DNA of 64,000 nt from Leifsonia sp. 1010 (GTDB taxonomy: Bacteria > Actinomycetota > Actinomycetes > Actinomycetales > Microbacteriaceae). The position numbers and the translations under genes are program-made. Location of the stretch: the NCBI RefSeq assembly GCF_031455295.1, contig NZ_JAVDSL010000001.1, forward strand, positions 1,178,001 to 1,242,000, given 5' to 3'. How positions within the stretch are numbered: position 1 is the stretch's first letter; each line of letters begins with the position of its first letter. The notes below the pieces were generated by a model, which was given only the letters and a program-made list of their open reading frames with translations, made no database searches and was not told where the DNA came from. Shown one piece after another: positions 45,949 to 54,014 of the stretch.

Positions 45949-46513
45949 CCAACGTCCCATCGCCCTCACCGGCATCGCCGCGGCACACCGCACCCTCCCA
46001 CGCGTCGCCTTCGGTGTGACGACCCTGGCCGCCGCGACCCTCCTGCTCGCAGGATGCGCGCCCGACGATGAGGGCACCGTCCGCGTCGCCGCCGACGGGA
46101 CGAAGTACGTGCTGCCCGACGACGCCCGTCGACCCGAGTACCGCAGCCGCGAGGACTGCATCGCCGACGTCACCGAGCAGCTGGCCGCACTCCGGGCGGA
46201 GGGCACCGAGGTGGATGACGACCCCGCCTCGCTCTGCGAGTCCGCCGACGCATACCCCGGGCATTACCACTCTCCGTGGATCGGACCGATCCTGTGGGGC
46301 TCCTCGGTGTGGAACAGCAACCGCGTCGCCGCCTGGTCGCCCGTCCGCAACGGCGGCTTCTCGTGGACCAGCGCGAACCTGCAGCCGGACGTCGTGCAGC
46401 GTGCACCCGCTGGGGCGGCGGCCGGAGACCGCGCACCGCTCAAGGGCGGGTTCGGCAGTTCCGGGAAGTCGGGGATCGGCGGCGCCCGCGAGGGCGGCAG
46501 CGTCGGCGGCTAG
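45941..46513 (+). CDS. lipoprotein partner of YgiC-like enzyme (YgiB/DUF1190-like, tentative)
   Basis: A 190-aa exported lipoprotein: signal peptide ending LLLAGC, then YRSREDCIADVTEQLAAL and a C-terminal Gly/Ser-rich tail (KGGFGSSGKSGIGG). The GTG at 45941 follows GAGGAGGA and lies inside the end of the ATP-grasp gene. In enterobacteria the YgiC enzyme is paired with the YgiB lipoprotein; the order here is reversed but the pairing and a Cys-containing repeat are similar. Homology is suggestive, not proven. Its stop overlaps that of the convergent monooxygenase (CTAG). Confidence 0.6.
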   Translation: MRSQRPIALTGIAAAHRTLPRVAFGVTTLAAATLLLAGCAPDDEGTVRVAADGTKYVLPDDARRPEYRSREDCIADVTEQLAALRAEGTEVDDDPASLCESADAYPGHYHSPWIGPILWGSSVWNSNRVAAWSPVRNGGFSWTSANLQPDVVQRAPAGAAAGDRAPLKGGFGSSGKSGIGGAREGGSVGG

Positions 46514-48402
46514 CCGGCCAGCTCCCGGCTGAGCAGAATCGGCCGGAAGAACGCGGCCAGCTCGTCGGTGGCCGTCAATGGCAGCACCGCGGACACGTAC
46601 TGGTCGGGCCGCACGACGACGATCGCGCCGCCACGGTCGATCCCGCGGACCGCGAAGATGTCGTCGTCCGGGTGGGCGGCGTACACCTTCTCGTAGTCGA
46701 TGAGGCCGAATGGTCCGACGCGCGGGAGGAAGAGCTCGGGAACCGTGCCGAGGTCGACCGCCGTGTGGTCCTGCTGGTAGATCACCTTGACGTCGAACCA
46801 GGCGTCCGGGTCGGCGCCCGCCGGCGTCGCGGCGAGCGGCGACTCGGGCGACGACGACAGCCAGCCGGCGAGGTCGGCGACCGCCGAGGGCTCCCCGGGC
46901 CGGGTGGCGTCGGCGAAGACGTAGATGCGCCACCGGCCGTCCGCGCGCGCGTGGTGGCCCAGGTGCACGAGGTTGCCGTCGCACACCCGCTCCACTGGCG
47001 CCGACTTGAAGCGCTTGCCGACGGGGAAGCCGGTCGCGAGCTCCTGGTGGCCCTGCCCTCCGACGATCAGCGACGGCGCGTACTGGGTCATGAAACCGGC
47101 GGGGAACTCGGCGGTGCGCACGTAGAAGTCCTCCAGCTCCGACGGGCTCTCGAACTCCTCCGGCTTCTTCGCCATCAGGGTCGACCACTGCTTGTCGAAG
47201 TCGATGAGGTCCTTCGCGACCACCTGCCGCTCGGCCGAGTAGGTGGCGAGCAGGCTCTCGGGGCTGCGGCCGTCGAGCACGTGCCCGAGCTTCCAGCCGA
47301 TGTTGAAGCCGTCCTGCATCGAGACGTTCATGCCCTGGCCGGCCTTCGCGCTGTGCGTGTGGCAGGCGTCGCCGGTGATGAAGACGCGCGGGGTGCGCAT
47401 CCCGAGCTCCTCCGGCAGCACGTCGTCGAAGCGGTCGGTGAGCCGGTGTCCGACCTCGTACACGCTGTGCCAGGCGACGTTGCGCACATCCAGCGTGTAC
47501 GGATGCAGGATGCGGTTCGCCTGCTCGATGATCTGCTCGATGGAGGTGGCCCGGATCGCCCCCTTGTCCTCCGGGGAGACCTCGCCGAGGTCGACGTACA
47601 TGCGGAACAGGTAGCCGCCTTCGCGCGGGATGAGCAGGATGTTGCCCGCCTCCGACTGGATCGAGCACTTGGTGCGGATGTCCGGGAAGTCGGTGACGGC
47701 CAGCGCATCCATCACTCCCCAGGCATGGTTCGCCTGGTCGCCGGCGAGGTGGCAGCCGATCGCCTCGCGGACCTTGCTGCGGGCGCCGTCCGCGCCGACG
47801 ACGTACTTCGCGTGGACCACGCGCTCGGCGCCCTCATCCGCTCCGGCCGTCCGGCGCAGGGTGACGGCGACGGGATGCTCGCCCTCGCCGACCTCGAGCC
47901 GCACGAACTCGTAGCCGTAGTCGGGTGTCATCCGGGCCGGCGAGTTCGCCATCACCTCGGCGAAGTAGTCGAGCACGCGGGCCTGGTTGACGATCAGGTG
48001 GGGGAACTCGCTGACGCCGGTGGGGTCGTCGACCGGGCGCGCGGTGCGGATGATGCGGGAGGGGTCGGCCGGGTCCGGCTTCCAGAACGCCATCTCGGTG
48101 ATGCGGTAGGCCTCGGCGATGATCCGCTCGGCGAAGCCGAACGCCTGGAACGTCTCCACGCTCCGGGCCTGGATGCCGTCGGCCTGCCCGATGGCGAGGC
48201 GGCCCGGGCGGCGCTCCACGATCCGGGTCGTGACATTCGGGAACTGGGAGAGCTGGGCTGCGGCGATCATCCCGGCGGGGCCGGTGCCCACGATGAGGAC
48301 GTCCATCTCATCCGGCAACTCGGCCGGCCGCTCGATTCCGGTGCCGGCCGGCTCGTGGATGCGCGGGTCGCCGGAGACGTAGCCGTGGTGGTGGAACTGC
48401 AC
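46510..48402 (-). CDS. FAD-dependent aromatic monooxygenase (phenol 2-monooxygenase / 3-hydroxybenzoate 4-monooxygenase type)
   Basis: A 630-aa class A flavin hydroxylase: VLIVGTGPAGMIAAAQLSQ (FAD-binding GxGxxG), VVGADGARSKVRE (DG motif), RVFITGDACHTHSAKAGQGMN (GD motif) and a C-terminal thioredoxin-like domain typical of phenol hydroxylases. FHHHGYVSGDPRI at the start resembles 3-hydroxybenzoate hydroxylases. It uses NADPH and O2 to hydroxylate a phenolic ring in the cytoplasm. The GTG at 48402 has GTGAGG 6 nt upstream. A 23-bp palindrome lies 31 bp upstream. Confidence 0.9.
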   Translation of the reverse strand: MQFHHHGYVSGDPRIHEPAGTGIERPAELPDEMDVLIVGTGPAGMIAAAQLSQFPNVTTRIVERRPGRLAIGQADGIQARSVETFQAFGFAERIIAEAYRITEMAFWKPDPADPSRIIRTARPVDDPTGVSEFPHLIVNQARVLDYFAEVMANSPARMTPDYGYEFVRLEVGEGEHPVAVTLRRTAGADEGAERVVHAKYVVGADGARSKVREAIGCHLAGDQANHAWGVMDALAVTDFPDIRTKCSIQSEAGNILLIPREGGYLFRMYVDLGEVSPEDKGAIRATSIEQIIEQANRILHPYTLDVRNVAWHSVYEVGHRLTDRFDDVLPEELGMRTPRVFITGDACHTHSAKAGQGMNVSMQDGFNIGWKLGHVLDGRSPESLLATYSAERQVVAKDLIDFDKQWSTLMAKKPEEFESPSELEDFYVRTAEFPAGFMTQYAPSLIVGGQGHQELATGFPVGKRFKSAPVERVCDGNLVHLGHHARADGRWRIYVFADATRPGEPSAVADLAGWLSSSPESPLAATPAGADPDAWFDVKVIYQQDHTAVDLGTVPELFLPRVGPFGLIDYEKVYAAHPDDDIFAVRGIDRGGAIVVVRPDQYVSAVLPLTATDELAAFFRPILLSRELAG

Positions 48403-48432
48403 GAGAACCTCACTTCGTCGTAAGTCGTTCAT

Positions 48433-48455
48433 TATGCGAACGCACCGTTCGCATA
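48433..48455. promoter_or_regulatory. 10-bp-arm palindrome upstream of monooxygenase gene
   Basis: TATGCGAACG-CAC-CGTTCGCATA, perfect arms, 31 bp before the monooxygenase GTG. It is a strong candidate operator; IclR- and TetR-type regulators of aromatic catabolism use sites of this kind. Confidence 0.7.
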
Positions 48456-48551
48456 TCGCGCGACCAGAGTACCTCATCCCGAAATGCCTGCACCGCGTAG
48501 CTTTGTGCAACAGAAGGCCTCCGGGCTGAGGCGGTGCCGCACCATAGGGGG

Positions 48552-49955
48552 ATGTCGGAGTTCAGCACAGCCCAGGTGCACGCGGGAGAGGCCCGCGATG
48601 CCGCCCACGGCGCCCGGGTCACGCCCATCTACCTCACCGCGGGATTCGAGTTCGACAGCTTCGCGCAGGCGGAAGGCCGCTTCGGCGGCGACGAGCCCGG
48701 ATACACCTACAGCCGCTCCGGCAACCCGACGACCGCCGCCCTCGAGCGCCGCGTCGCCGCCCTTGAGCACGGCCGCGAGGCGATCGCGGTCGGCAGCGGC
48801 CAGGCCGCGCTGACGGTCGCCGTGCTCGGGCTCGTGCAGGCCGGCGACCACATCCTCTCGGCTCAGAGCGTCTACTCGGGCACCCGCGGGCTGTTCGAGA
48901 ACGGCCTGCGCAGACTCGGTGTCGAGATCGAGTTCGTCGACGACCCGACCGACCTCGCGGAATGGCGGCGCCGCATCCGGCCCACCACGCGGGTGCTCTT
49001 CGGGGAGTCGATCGCGAACCCCGGCACCGAGATCCTCGACATCGCCGGCGTCGCGGCCGTCGCGCACGAGAACGGCATCCCCTTCATCGTCGACAACACC
49101 CTCGCCACCCCGTACCTGCTGCGGCCGGGCGACCACGGTGCGGACATCGTGGTGCACTCCGCCAGCAAGTACCTCGGCGGCCACGGCTCCACGCTGGGCG
49201 GCCTCGTCGTCGATCAGGGCAGCTACGACTGGGCGACCTCGCCGTTCGCGCATCTGACCGGACCGGACGACTGGCTGGATGGCGCGAGCTACGTGGCCAC
49301 GCACGGCGCGGCCGCCTACACGGCGTTCACCCGATCCGTCATCGCGTCGCTGTTCGGGCCGGTGCTGTCCCCGCTGAACGCCTTCCTCATCCAGCAGGGC
49401 ATCGAGACGCTCTCGCTCCGCGTGCAGCGGCAGTCGGACACCGCGCTCGCCGTCGCCCGCTGGCTCGAAGCGCAGCCCGAGGTCATTGGCGTGGAGTATG
49501 CGGGCCTGCCGTCGCACCCGTCGCATCCCCTCGCCCAGCGGTACCTGCCGCGCGGTCAGGGGGCGGTGCTCGGCTTCACGCTCGCGGGCGGTGCGGCAGC
49601 GGCCGAACGGTTCTACGACGCCGTCGAGCTGTTCAGCCGGATGACGCACATCGGCGACGTGCGGTCGCTCATCCTCCATCCGGCGTCGACCACGCACGCG
49701 CATCTGCCGCGGAAGGTGCGCGACGGGATCGGGATCGGCCCGGGGCTGCTGCGCCTATCCATTGGGCTGGAGGACGCGGACGACCTGATCGCGGACCTCG
49801 CGCGAGGGATCGCCGCGGTCGCCGCGGCGGACGTGGTGGTCGAGGATGCGGCTGTCGCGGATGCGGTGGTCGAGGGTGCGGCTGTCGAAGATGCGGCTGT
49901 CGTCGCGACCGCAGAGCTGACGTCGGCGCCGCTGAGCGCCGTGGCGGGGAGGTAG
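48552..49955 (+). CDS. O-acetylhomoserine sulfhydrylase-like PLP enzyme (Cys/Met metabolism family)
   Basis: A 467-aa fold-type I PLP enzyme: YTYSRSGNPT, VGSGQAALTVAVLGL, VDNTLATPYL and the Schiff-base Lys in SASKYLGGHGSTLGG. The wide active-site region (TGPDDWLDG) is typical of MetY/OAH sulfhydrylase, which forms homocysteine from O-acetylhomoserine and sulfide. The last ~45 residues are an unusual Val/Ala/Glu low-complexity repeat (DAAV, DAVV, GAAV). It precedes an LLM flavin monooxygenase by 6 bp, suggesting a sulfur-scavenging pair. Confidence 0.9.
   Translation: MSEFSTAQVHAGEARDAAHGARVTPIYLTAGFEFDSFAQAEGRFGGDEPGYTYSRSGNPTTAALERRVAALEHGREAIAVGSGQAALTVAVLGLVQAGDHILSAQSVYSGTRGLFENGLRRLGVEIEFVDDPTDLAEWRRRIRPTTRVLFGESIANPGTEILDIAGVAAVAHENGIPFIVDNTLATPYLLRPGDHGADIVVHSASKYLGGHGSTLGGLVVDQGSYDWATSPFAHLTGPDDWLDGASYVATHGAAAYTAFTRSVIASLFGPVLSPLNAFLIQQGIETLSLRVQRQSDTALAVARWLEAQPEVIGVEYAGLPSHPSHPLAQRYLPRGQGAVLGFTLAGGAAAAERFYDAVELFSRMTHIGDVRSLILHPASTTHAHLPRKVRDGIGIGPGLLRLSIGLEDADDLIADLARGIAAVAAADVVVEDAAVADAVVEGAAVEDAAVVATAELTSAPLSAVAGR
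49830..49905 (+). repeat. degenerate in-frame repeat in the sulfhydrylase-like gene 3' end
   Basis: Near-repeats of GATGCGGCTGTCG and GATGCGGTGGTCG encode an Ala/Val/Asp/Glu tail. This region lies outside the conserved enzyme fold. Confidence 0.7.
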
Positions 49956-49961
49956 GCGAGC

Positions 49962-51281
49962 ATGGCACGACTGCAGCACTTCGGCTGGTTCTTCAGCCGC
50001 GGCTTCGGGCCCCAGGGATGGGGCCGCCCGTACTGGGAGTGGGACTACCGGTGGACGCGGCCGGATCTCTACCAGCAGTCCGCGCGCGAACTCGAGCAGG
50101 CCGGACTCGATCTGGTCATCATCGAGGACGCCCTGTCGATCGGCTTCCCGGAGACCGTCGACCTGCGGGTGCGCGAGGCGTACGGCGGGCCGAAGCACGA
50201 CCCGCTGATCCTCTCGCCGTACCTGCTGGATGCGACCGAGCACCTGGGTGTCGCTCCCACGATCAACGCCGGCGCCTACCCGCCTTACGTCGCCGCCCGC
50301 CAGTTCGCGAGCCTGCACCACCTGAGTGGTCACCGGCTCGGGGTCAACGTGGTCACCGACGTCGGCAGCGCGCGGCACCTCGGCCTCCCGGCGCTCTCGC
50401 ATGACGCGGCCTATGACCGCGCGGAGGAGTGGCTGACCGTCATCCGGCGGCTGTGGCACAGCTGGGATGACGACGCGCTCATCGAGGACGCCGCGACGCG
50501 CCACTTCGCCGACGGCTCGAAGATCCGGCCGTTCGAGCATGAGGGCGAGTACTTCCGGGTGGCCGGCCCGCTCAACGCCGTGCCGTTCACCGACGGCGAC
50601 CCGGCGATCGTCTCGCCCGGCGGCTCGCCGCGCGGCATCGCGTTCGCAGGGACGCACTCCGACGTGCAGCTCGCCCTCGCCCCGCTGGACGCCCAGAGCA
50701 TCCGCGACTACCGGGCCAAGGTGCGCGAGGCGGCCGTAACCGCCGGCCGCGACCCCGACTCGATCAAGGTGCTGTTCGTCTTCAAGCCGGAGGTCGTGCC
50801 GAGCGACGAGGAGGCGCGGCGGGTCGTCGAGGCGTCGAAGCATCCCAGCGACGCCGAGCTGTACCGGGAACTCGCCGGTCAGTCGAGCGACCTCGAGACC
50901 GACCTGACGCAGCTGTCGCTCGACGAGCCGTTCGACGTCTCGGTGTTCGGCGACCACGTCTCGCAGGGCAGCATCAAGGGACTGTTCGGCAAGCAGGGCA
51001 TCCGCGATGGCGTCACGCTGCGCGACCTGGTCGCACCGAAGGTCGTCAAGGGACGCATCGCGGACCGCGAAGGATTCGTCGGAACGGCCGAGCAGATCGC
51101 CGACTTCATCGAAGAACTGGGGGAGGAGGCGTCGAACGACGGCTTCATCTTCTCGGGCGACCTGCACCCGGTGACGCTGCACCGCAACCTGGACGAGCTC
51201 GTCCCCGTGCTGCGCCGCCGCGGGATCCTGCGGCGGGAGTTCGGCGACGGCGGCATCCGGGGCAACCTGTCCGACTTCTGA
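49962..51281 (+). CDS. LLM-class flavin-dependent monooxygenase (NtaA/SnaA/DszA family)
   Basis: A 439-aa luciferase-like TIM-barrel enzyme using reduced FMN and O2. GLDLVIIEDALSIG, TEHLGVAPTINAGAYPPYVAARQFASLHHLSGHRLGVNVVT (split) and SGDLHP fit the NtaA/DszA group, which oxidises sulfones, aminocarboxylates or thioethers. RBS GGGGAGG precedes the ATG. Its position right after a sulfhydrylase-like gene suggests release of sulfur from an organosulfur compound. No flavin reductase is next to it. The stop codon lies in a 16-bp tandem repeat. Confidence 0.9.
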   Translation: MARLQHFGWFFSRGFGPQGWGRPYWEWDYRWTRPDLYQQSARELEQAGLDLVIIEDALSIGFPETVDLRVREAYGGPKHDPLILSPYLLDATEHLGVAPTINAGAYPPYVAARQFASLHHLSGHRLGVNVVTDVGSARHLGLPALSHDAAYDRAEEWLTVIRRLWHSWDDDALIEDAATRHFADGSKIRPFEHEGEYFRVAGPLNAVPFTDGDPAIVSPGGSPRGIAFAGTHSDVQLALAPLDAQSIRDYRAKVREAAVTAGRDPDSIKVLFVFKPEVVPSDEEARRVVEASKHPSDAELYRELAGQSSDLETDLTQLSLDEPFDVSVFGDHVSQGSIKGLFGKQGIRDGVTLRDLVAPKVVKGRIADREGFVGTAEQIADFIEELGEEASNDGFIFSGDLHPVTLHRNLDELVPVLRRRGILRREFGDGGIRGNLSDF

Positions 51282-51318
51282 GCGGGCCGACTTCTGAACG
51301 GACCGACTTCTGAGCGGG
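51271..51318. repeat. 16-bp tandem repeat containing the monooxygenase stop codon
   Basis: Three copies: CCGACTTCTGAGCGGG, CCGACTTCTGAACGGA, CCGACTTCTGAGCGGG (51271, 51287, 51303). The first holds the stop codon. The unit length places TGA at 51279, 51295 and 51311, covering all three frames. Confidence 0.9.
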
Positions 51319-52045
51319 CAGCGGCTTGCGTAGGAGAAAAGTGCCCGAATCTCCGACCGACCGCGGCGGCGCAGGAGATTCGCGCGCGAACGCTCCGAAT
51401 CGCCGACCGGGGAGGCCGAATCTCCGACCGCAGGAGCGGATCTGCGCGGTGTCGCGCTCAGCCGCCTCCGGAGGTCTGAGGCTACGGTCGGTGGCTTGCG
51501 TCGGACGAAGCTTCCCGAATCTCCGACTGGCCGCGGTGGGGCGGGAGATTCGCGCGCGGAGGCGCGGAATCGCCGACCGGGGAGGCCGAATCTCCGACAG
51601 GGGAGGCCGAATCTCCGACCGGGGACCGCATCTCCGGCGGGAGGGAGCGGATCTCCGCCGGTGTTTGGCTGGGCTGCTTCGGGAGGCCGCGGCTACGGTC
51701 GGTGGCTTGCGTCGGAGAAAAGTGCCCGAATCTCCGACTGACCGCGGCGGGACGGGAGATTCGCGCTCCGGTGTGCGGAATCTCCGACAGGGGAGGCCGA
51801 ATCTCCGACTGGGGAGGCCGCATCCCCGGCGGGAGGGAGCGGATCTCCGCGGGTGTCGCGCTGAGCCGCCTCCGGGGGCGCTCGGCTACGGTCGGTGGCT
51901 TGCGTCGGACGAAACTGCCCGAATCTCCGACTGACCGCGGTGGGGCGGGAGAATCGCGCGCGGAGGCGCGGGATCTCCGACCGGAGGAGGCGGATCTCCG
52001 GCGGGAGGGAGCGGATCTCCGACGCGAGCGGACGGGGCCGGGCGG
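51319..52045. repeat. non-coding array of four ~170-210-bp repeats, each with a conserved hairpin
   Basis: This 0.7-kb gap between convergent genes has no credible gene; open frames in it exist only because the repeat lacks stops. Units begin with GGCTTGCGT at 51323, 51493, 51704 and 51897. Each carries CGAATCTCC and, exactly 28 nt later, GGAGATTCG (51346/51374, 51516/51544, 51727/51755; 51920/51948 with one mismatch), giving a 9-bp stem and 19-nt loop. Between units are further CGAATCTCCGACCGGGGAGGC-like boxes and GGCTACGGTCGGTG spacers. Function unknown. Confidence 0.85.
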
Positions 52046-52600
52046 CTAGACGTCCTGCTCTTTGCGCGCGCGGAAGGCGACCATGTTCATCCGGTTACCG
52101 CAGCGCACGCTGCAGAAGCGCTTGGAGCCGTTGCGGGAGAGGTCGAGCAGGAGGCCCGTGCAGTCGTCGGCGGCGCACACGCGCAGGCGGCCGGTCTCGT
52201 CGGACCGGATCACATCCACCAGGGCCAGCGCGATCTCGACGCGGATGCGCTCGGCCAGCGGCGCATCCTGAGCCGTGGCATGCAGGTGCCAGTCGAACCC
52301 GTCGTGGCGCATCAGGTACGGCAGGGCGTGCGCTTCAGCCAGCATGGCGTTGACCTCGACGGCCGCCTCGTCGCGGTCGAGAGTCCACGTGCGGCGGATG
52401 CGGTCTCGCGTCTCGTGGACGGCCCACAGCTCCGCCTCGTCGCCGTCGACGCGGCCCGAGTAGCGGCTCTCGGTCATCAGGGCTACCAACTGCTCCGGGG
52501 TCGCGAGTTCGTCCTCGCCGCTCCGCGAGGCGTCCGGAACCGTGTTGCCGAGGACCACGGCGAATTCCAGGGCGTCCTCCGTGTCAGGGGCAAAATGCAA
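52046..52600 (-). CDS. CGNR zinc-finger transcription factor (ABATE domain)
   Basis: A 184-aa regulator: an N-terminal ABATE-like stress-sensing domain and a C-terminal CGNR zinc finger (LRVCAADDCTGLLLDLSRNGSKRFCSVRCGNRMN) with Cys pairs and the eponymous CGNR. The ATG at 52600 is preceded by AAGGAG about 10 nt upstream. It is divergent from an EamA exporter across a 69-bp gap and probably regulates it. Confidence 0.92.
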   Translation of the reverse strand: MHFAPDTEDALEFAVVLGNTVPDASRSGEDELATPEQLVALMTESRYSGRVDGDEAELWAVHETRDRIRRTWTLDRDEAAVEVNAMLAEAHALPYLMRHDGFDWHLHATAQDAPLAERIRVEIALALVDVIRSDETGRLRVCAADDCTGLLLDLSRNGSKRFCSVRCGNRMNMVAFRARKEQDV

Positions 52601-52669
52601 GTTGACTCCTTACTCTCGACGCGCGTAACGTCAGGACCATCATCGCTGACGACCCTGACAGGTGACCCT

Positions 52670-53668
52670 ATGACGCATCGGCATCCGACTTCGCTCGGCC
52701 TGCTCATCGCCGTGCTCTCTGCGGCGACGTTCGGGATGTCGGGCGCGTTCATCAAGCCGCTGCTCGAGAGCGGCTGGTCGCCCGTCGCCGCCGTCACCGC
52801 ACGCGCCCTCATCGGCGGGATCGTGCTGCTGCCGTTCGCGCTGATCGCCGTCCGGGGTCGCTGGGCTACAGTCTGGCGGGGCCGCTGGCGGCTGCTCGGG
52901 ATGGCGCTCGTCGGCGTCGCCGGAACCCAGGTGCTGTACTTCGCGGCCATCCAGCGCATCCCGGTGAGCTCGGCCATCCTCGTCGAGTACCTCGCGCCCG
53001 TCCTGCTGGTCGTCGTCGTGTGGATGCGCACCCGGCGCGCGCCGCGCCTCGTCGTCCTGGCCGGGTCGGTCGTGGCGGTCGGTGGGCTCGTGCTGGTCGT
53101 ATCGCCCGGTGGCGCGGGCGCTCTCGACCCGCTCGGCCTTCTGCTGGCGGTGCTCGCCATGGGCGGGTGCGCGGCGTTCTATGTGATCGCGGCGAGACCG
53201 AGCGACGGCCTTCCGCCCGTCGCCCTGGCCTCCGGCGGGCTCCTGATCGGCGCGATCGCCCTCGCCGCCGTGGGGGCGACGGGCGTTCTGCCGGTCACGG
53301 TGAGCTTCGCCGAGGTGCCGCTGTTCGGCCAGTCGGTGGCGTGGTGGGTGCCGCTCGCCGTGGTCGGCGTGTTCGCCACGGCGGTCGCCTACGCCGCGAG
53401 CATCACCGCGACGGAGCTGCTGGGGTCGCGGCTGGCGTCGTTCACCGGTCTGCTGGAGGTGGTGGCGGCGACCTTGTACGCGTGGCTGCTGCTGGGGGAG
53501 CAGCTCGGCCTGCTCCAACTGCTGGGCGGGCTGCTCATCCTCGGCGGGATCGCGCTGGTGCGCGCCGATCGCTCCGATCCGGCAGACGGCGTCGCACCCG
53601 ACCACGCGGGCTCGCCGGAGGAGCCCGCGTCGCTCGGCGCCTCGCTGCCGGAGAGCAAACCGCGCTGA
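52670..53668 (+). CDS. EamA/DMT-family transporter
   Basis: A 332-aa protein with ten transmembrane helices in two EamA repeats (LGLLIAVLSAATFGMSGAFIKPLL; LLLAVLAMGGCAAFYVIA). Members export amino acids, nucleotides or toxic metabolites. A hydrophilic tail of about 30 residues follows the last helix. Weak AGGTG ribosome site 5 nt upstream. Divergent from the CGNR regulator. Confidence 0.9.
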   Translation: MTHRHPTSLGLLIAVLSAATFGMSGAFIKPLLESGWSPVAAVTARALIGGIVLLPFALIAVRGRWATVWRGRWRLLGMALVGVAGTQVLYFAAIQRIPVSSAILVEYLAPVLLVVVVWMRTRRAPRLVVLAGSVVAVGGLVLVVSPGGAGALDPLGLLLAVLAMGGCAAFYVIAARPSDGLPPVALASGGLLIGAIALAAVGATGVLPVTVSFAEVPLFGQSVAWWVPLAVVGVFATAVAYAASITATELLGSRLASFTGLLEVVAATLYAWLLLGEQLGLLQLLGGLLILGGIALVRADRSDPADGVAPDHAGSPEEPASLGASLPESKPR

Positions 53669-53707
53669 CCCCTTGCCGCGGCTCCCGCACGCGCCGATGG
53701 TGGACAC

Positions 53708-53983
53708 ATGGATGCGACGAGCCGCGATGAGGACCGACGTGGGCACGACGAGGACAAATCGACGATCGACGTACGCCTGACCGGCGTGCGCGACCCGCGC
53801 GACCCGGATGGCCTGCTGACGGTTGAGCAGGATGCCGACCGCCCCGACCCGTCGCGGTTCGGAGTGCCCGAGACGGACACGCTGGAGCGGGAACGGGAGT
53901 ACGTCGCCCGGCTGGGCGAGGACGGGTCCTCGGACGACCTGCCGCAGGTTCCTCCGAAGCGCGGCGTGACCGGCCGGGGCTGA
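53708..53983 (+). CDS. small acidic hypothetical protein (91 aa)
   Basis: A very hydrophilic, Asp/Arg-rich and probably disordered protein (DRRGHDEDKSTIDVRL, DADRPDPSRFGVPETDTLE). No signal peptide or domain. The ATG at 53708 is 6 nt after GATGGT, a weak leaderless -10 box. Codon use fits its neighbours. Confidence 0.55.
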   Translation: MDATSRDEDRRGHDEDKSTIDVRLTGVRDPRDPDGLLTVEQDADRPDPSRFGVPETDTLEREREYVARLGEDGSSDDLPQVPPKRGVTGRG

Positions 53984-54014
53984 GCACCCGCACGGCAGCG
54001 GCGAGAATGGGGTG

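Noticed and set aside
51326-51934. Long open frame (about 200 codons) inside the repeat array.
   Set aside because: It is made of repeated Arg/Gly/Asp motifs, equally long frames exist in other phases, and no ribosome site or conserved fold is seen. The openness is a by-product of the stop-free GC-rich repeat.
51319-52045. CRISPR array.
   Set aside because: Repeats of 170-211 bp with repeated inter-unit sequence and no cas genes do not fit a CRISPR array.
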